A stretch of 8,089 bases of DNA from Verrucomicrobia bacterium UBA3750. GTDB lineage: Bacteria > Verrucomicrobiota > Kiritimatiellia > RFP12 > UBA1067. This document shows positions 6,453 to 8,089 of this stretch, in pieces; the first letter of the stretch is position 1; every line of letters begins with the position of its first letter. The stretch lies in assembly GCA_002371755.1 (NCBI GenBank), contig DFGM01000040.1, positions 12,959 to 21,047 of the forward strand. The letters are read 5' to 3'. The position numbers were made by a program, and so were the translations under genes. The notes under the pieces are model-generated. The model was not told the DNA's origin and did not search any database. It saw only the letters and a list, made by a program, of their open reading frames with translations.

Positions 6453-6968
6453 ATGAAGACGAAAACGATAAAGTTGGCAATGGCGACGGCGTTGGCACTC
6501 GCGGCTAATGCACTCTTCGCGGCGGCAGATAGTTATATCTATTGGATGGTCGATTCGACCGAAGCCAGTTCTTATACCTATACCTACGCCACGATAAAGG
6601 TAGATGGACAGACTTCGTATCTGCACATGTACGACCCGGGCACGGATACGTTGCTTACCGGCGATGATGCTGCCGGGACTAAACTTGCAAAAGGCGATAG
6701 CGGATACTTCGGCGTCTTTGACGCTTCAGCAATGACGGGTTCTTCGTTTCTGATCGAGCTCTGGAATGGCGGCGAAGGTCCTATTGCCGAAGCGACGCTT
6801 GCTTATGCCACGGCGCTTGCTGGCGGTTCGATTTATACGCCAGGCACCACTGGCGGAGCGACCGCTTCTGCCATCACTGGTTTTACTGCGGTGCCGGAGC
6901 CGACGAGCGGACTTCTCATGCTGCTCGGCATGGCGGGCCTCGCGCTGAGGAGAAAGCGCACTGCTTGA
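6453..6968 (+). CDS. PEP-CTERM sorting domain protein
   Basis: A 171-residue exported protein. An N-terminal signal peptide (about 1-24, ending LFAAA) is followed by a beta-rich, Tyr/Thr/Gly-rich body (YTYTYATIKVDG, 42-52) with no recognised catalytic motif. The C-terminus is a textbook PEP-CTERM tail: VPEP (147-150), a hydrophobic helix (about 153-165) and RRKR (166-169). In known systems this tail is recognised by an exosortase, which cuts it and releases or anchors the protein at the surface. No exosortase is in this window. The gene starts 33 nt after the previous stop, with AAAGG (6438-6442) 10 nt before ATG. It is probably an exported partner of the flanking proteins. The role of the body is unknown. 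Confidence 0.9.
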   Translation: MKTKTIKLAMATALALAANALFAAADSYIYWMVDSTEASSYTYTYATIKVDGQTSYLHMYDPGTDTLLTGDDAAGTKLAKGDSGYFGVFDASAMTGSSFLIELWNGGEGPIAEATLAYATALAGGSIYTPGTTGGATASAITGFTAVPEPTSGLLMLLGMAGLALRRKRTA

Positions 6969-7008
6969 TCCATATGTTCTACACGGTTGAATACAAAGGA
7001 GCAAGACT

Positions 7009-7746
7009 ATGAAGAAGCTTTCGATATCGATGATCGCAGTTGCAATGTCGCTGGCCGCATTTGCCGCGGCGAACGATGCACTCATCAAGTTCTCGTCGAA
7101 GGGTCCGGACAGGTATGCCGACGGCACTACCGTCCTGGACGGCGAATACTACGCACTGTGCTGGTCGAAGGATTTCTCGCAGTTCGCAATCAATGCCGAC
7201 GGCACGGCTTCGGGCGGCGCGATAGTTCTCAAGGCGTCTCTCGCCAAGAGCGGCAGGTGCCCGACGGTGATGTTTGAAGTGAATGCCGATGACATCGCGA
7301 CGAAGTATGCGGGCGGGACGTTCGCCGTATACATGCTCGACACGCGCAAGTATTCGAAAGGCGCCGTAGCTGGGCTTGCTGGTTCCGCTTCGGTTGTCAA
7401 TGCGTCCGGCAGCGTTGGAAGTACGATAAAGGTAGGTGCTGCCAGCCTCGCGACATTCCCGGGCTCTGGAGACGTCAAGGCTGTCGCCGCGACCGCCTCC
7501 GCGCTCCCGGCGGACGTCCCGCAGCCGCAGATTACCGGCATCAAGGTAGCCGATGGCTATGTGCAGGTGACGGTGAAGGGAACGGTTCCGTTCCTCGCCT
7601 ATGGTCTTTCGCAGGGCGACACCCCCGGTTCGCTTGACGCCGTCGAAGGTGTGGCTGAATCTGGCGCGACCGGCGTGGACGATGAAATCACGCTCATGAC
7701 ACCGGCGAAGGAAGGCGGCGCCTTCTTCAAGGTAGGCAGGAAGTAA
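7009..7746 (+). CDS. Exported protein of unknown function
   Basis: A 245-residue protein with a signal peptide (MKKLSISMIAVAMSLAAFAA) and a likely cleavage after AFA. The body (about 22-115) begins NDALIKFSSKGPDRYADG and holds two cysteines (C51, C84) that might pair after export. An Ala/Ser/Gly-rich linker (about 118-170) leads to a C-terminal beta module (ITGIKVADGYVQVTVKGTVP, 175-194) ending GGAFFKVGRK. That ending resembles the short fibronectin-like C-terminal modules of exported PVC proteins, but this is from memory and not tested. No PEP-CTERM tail is present. The ribosome site AAAGGAG (6995-7001) lies 7 nt before the ATG. It is the last gene of the unit, 40 nt after the PEP-CTERM gene and 20 nt before the terminator stem. 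Confidence 0.88.
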   Translation: MKKLSISMIAVAMSLAAFAAANDALIKFSSKGPDRYADGTTVLDGEYYALCWSKDFSQFAINADGTASGGAIVLKASLAKSGRCPTVMFEVNADDIATKYAGGTFAVYMLDTRKYSKGAVAGLAGSASVVNASGSVGSTIKVGAASLATFPGSGDVKAVAATASALPADVPQPQITGIKVADGYVQVTVKGTVPFLAYGLSQGDTPGSLDAVEGVAESGATGVDDEITLMTPAKEGGAFFKVGRK

Positions 7747-7765
7747 GCCGAGTATCCGGTGTTGG

Positions 7766-7805
7766 AAAGCGGGTGGCTGGCCGTTTGGCCAGCCACCCGC
7801 TTTTT
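7766..7805 (+). terminator. Strong intrinsic terminator of the exported-protein unit
   Basis: A perfect 17-bp stem (7766-7782 with 7787-7803, core GCGGGTGGCTGGCC) closes on a GTTT loop and is followed by a T-run (7801-7805). It begins 20 nt after the stop codon of the third gene. On the minus strand only three T residues follow the stem, so it acts mainly on plus-strand transcripts. Confidence 0.95.
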
Positions 7806-7809
7806 CATT

Positions 7810-7908
7810 TCATTTGCCCTTTATGCGGTCGGTCAGCGACTTGAGCGCCGAAACGCTGCAGTGGGCGCGGCGGCCGCTTCTCGCGACCCAACCGAGCCGG
7901 TATTCGCC
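7810..7908 (-). pseudogene. Possible C-terminal remnant of a minus-strand gene
   Basis: A 32-codon stretch on the minus strand, bounded upstream by a stop (7909-7911) and ending at TGA (7810-7812), reads as a plausible protein tail ending SALKSLTDRIKGK. It has no start codon. Its upstream stop overlaps the first base of the 22-nt repeat array, as if the array replaced the front of a gene. I do not recognise the family. The stretch is short and could be open by chance. Confidence 0.2.
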
Positions 7909-8059
7909 TTATGCCCATCACACGGGAATCCAATGGGCATTGGACGCGGATCCAATGCCCATTGAATCCGGACTCAATGCCCATTGGATTCCAATTCAAT
8001 GCCCATTGGATTTTAGACCAATGCCCATTGGATTTCAGAGTGATGGGCATTGGCCGGGG
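7906..8059. repeat. Seven-unit array of 22-nt palindromic repeats
   Basis: The octamer ATGCCCAT or its reverse complement ATGGGCAT starts at 7911, 7933, 7955, 7977, 7999, 8021 and 8043: seven copies at exactly 22-nt intervals. Orientations are +,-,+,+,+,+,-. Units 2 to 6 place it inside a CAATG-SS-CATTG palindrome (seven-base arms in unit 2, six in unit 6, five in units 3, 4 and 5); units 1 and 7 have decayed arms. Units 4 to 6 share ATGCCCATTGGATT. The remaining 8 nt of each unit vary but often end in CA. The period is too short for CRISPR. A clustered binding site for a dimeric protein, an iteron-like array or a dispersed repeat family are possible. Confidence 0.85.
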
Positions 8060-8072
8060 TTGCCCTCCCGGC

Positions 8073-8089
8073 GGTAGGGCGGGCAGACC
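8073..8089. repeat. GC-rich palindrome, right copy (cut by window edge)
   Basis: GGTAGGGCGGGCAGACC is the exact reverse complement of 54-70. The window ends inside the element, so whether the second stem arm follows cannot be seen. It starts 13 nt after the last repeat unit of the 22-nt array. Confidence 0.75.

Noticed and set aside
7906..8059. CRISPR array
   Set aside because: The total period is 22 nt with only about 8 variable bases between cores, far below repeat-plus-spacer length. Orientation of the units is mixed, and no cas genes are present.
7805..8077. Open frames on both strands through the 22-nt array
   Set aside because: The 22-nt period is not a multiple of three, so any frame through it reads a 22-residue artificial repeat. 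There is no ribosome site, and stops occur in other frames. The array is better explained as DNA sites.

Overview
The window looks like chromosomal DNA from a Gram-negative bacterium. My best guess is the PVC group (Verrucomicrobiota/Kiritimatiellota, probably a gut lineage). The reasons are a PEP-CTERM sorting tail on one exported protein, a set of beta-rich exported proteins whose C-terminal modules resemble ones I associate with that group, and GC-rich palindromes between genes. This placement is inference; there is no rRNA or other phylogenetic marker here beyond argG, grpE and dnaJ.

Left end (1-116): no gene. It holds GC-rich repeats: a 17-nt direct repeat 61 nt apart, a compact palindrome at 44-65 and a second hairpin at 78-108. 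A 17-nt stretch of this element returns in inverted orientation at the far right edge (8073-8089).

Leftward transcription unit (117-3310, minus strand): an extended -10 promoter at 3282-3310 drives argG (argininosuccinate synthase), grpE (DnaK nucleotide exchange factor), dnaJ (class I Hsp40) and then a tRNA-Leu(UAG) that starts only 12 nt past the dnaJ stop. argG and grpE are 6 nt apart, and grpE and dnaJ overlap by 8 nt, so they are almost certainly co-transcribed. There is no dnaK or hrcA in the window. The unit thus combines arginine biosynthesis, the two DnaK co-chaperones and a tRNA.

Divergent control region (3238-3467): two back-to-back promoters, both with TGA-TA(T/C)AAT extended -10 elements. 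An inverted repeat overlaps the rightward promoter, and an exact left half of the CIRCE heat-shock operator lies in the rightward 5' UTR.

Rightward transcription unit (3385-7805, plus strand): three genes for exported proteins, separated by 33 and 40 nt, ending at a strong intrinsic terminator. They encode a 983-residue surface protein (LamG-like N-terminus, GLUG-like beta-helix middle, duplicated C-terminal module), a 171-residue PEP-CTERM protein, and a 245-residue exported protein of unknown function. Their order and shared export signals suggest a cell-surface or extracellular structure. The actual function is unknown.

Right end (7806-8089): no convincing complete gene. A possible 32-codon gene remnant is followed by the most striking element of the window: seven copies of an ATGCCCAT/ATGGGCAT core spaced exactly 22 nt apart, most of them set in a CAATG-SS-CATTG palindrome. 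The truncated inverted copy of the left-edge palindrome comes last.
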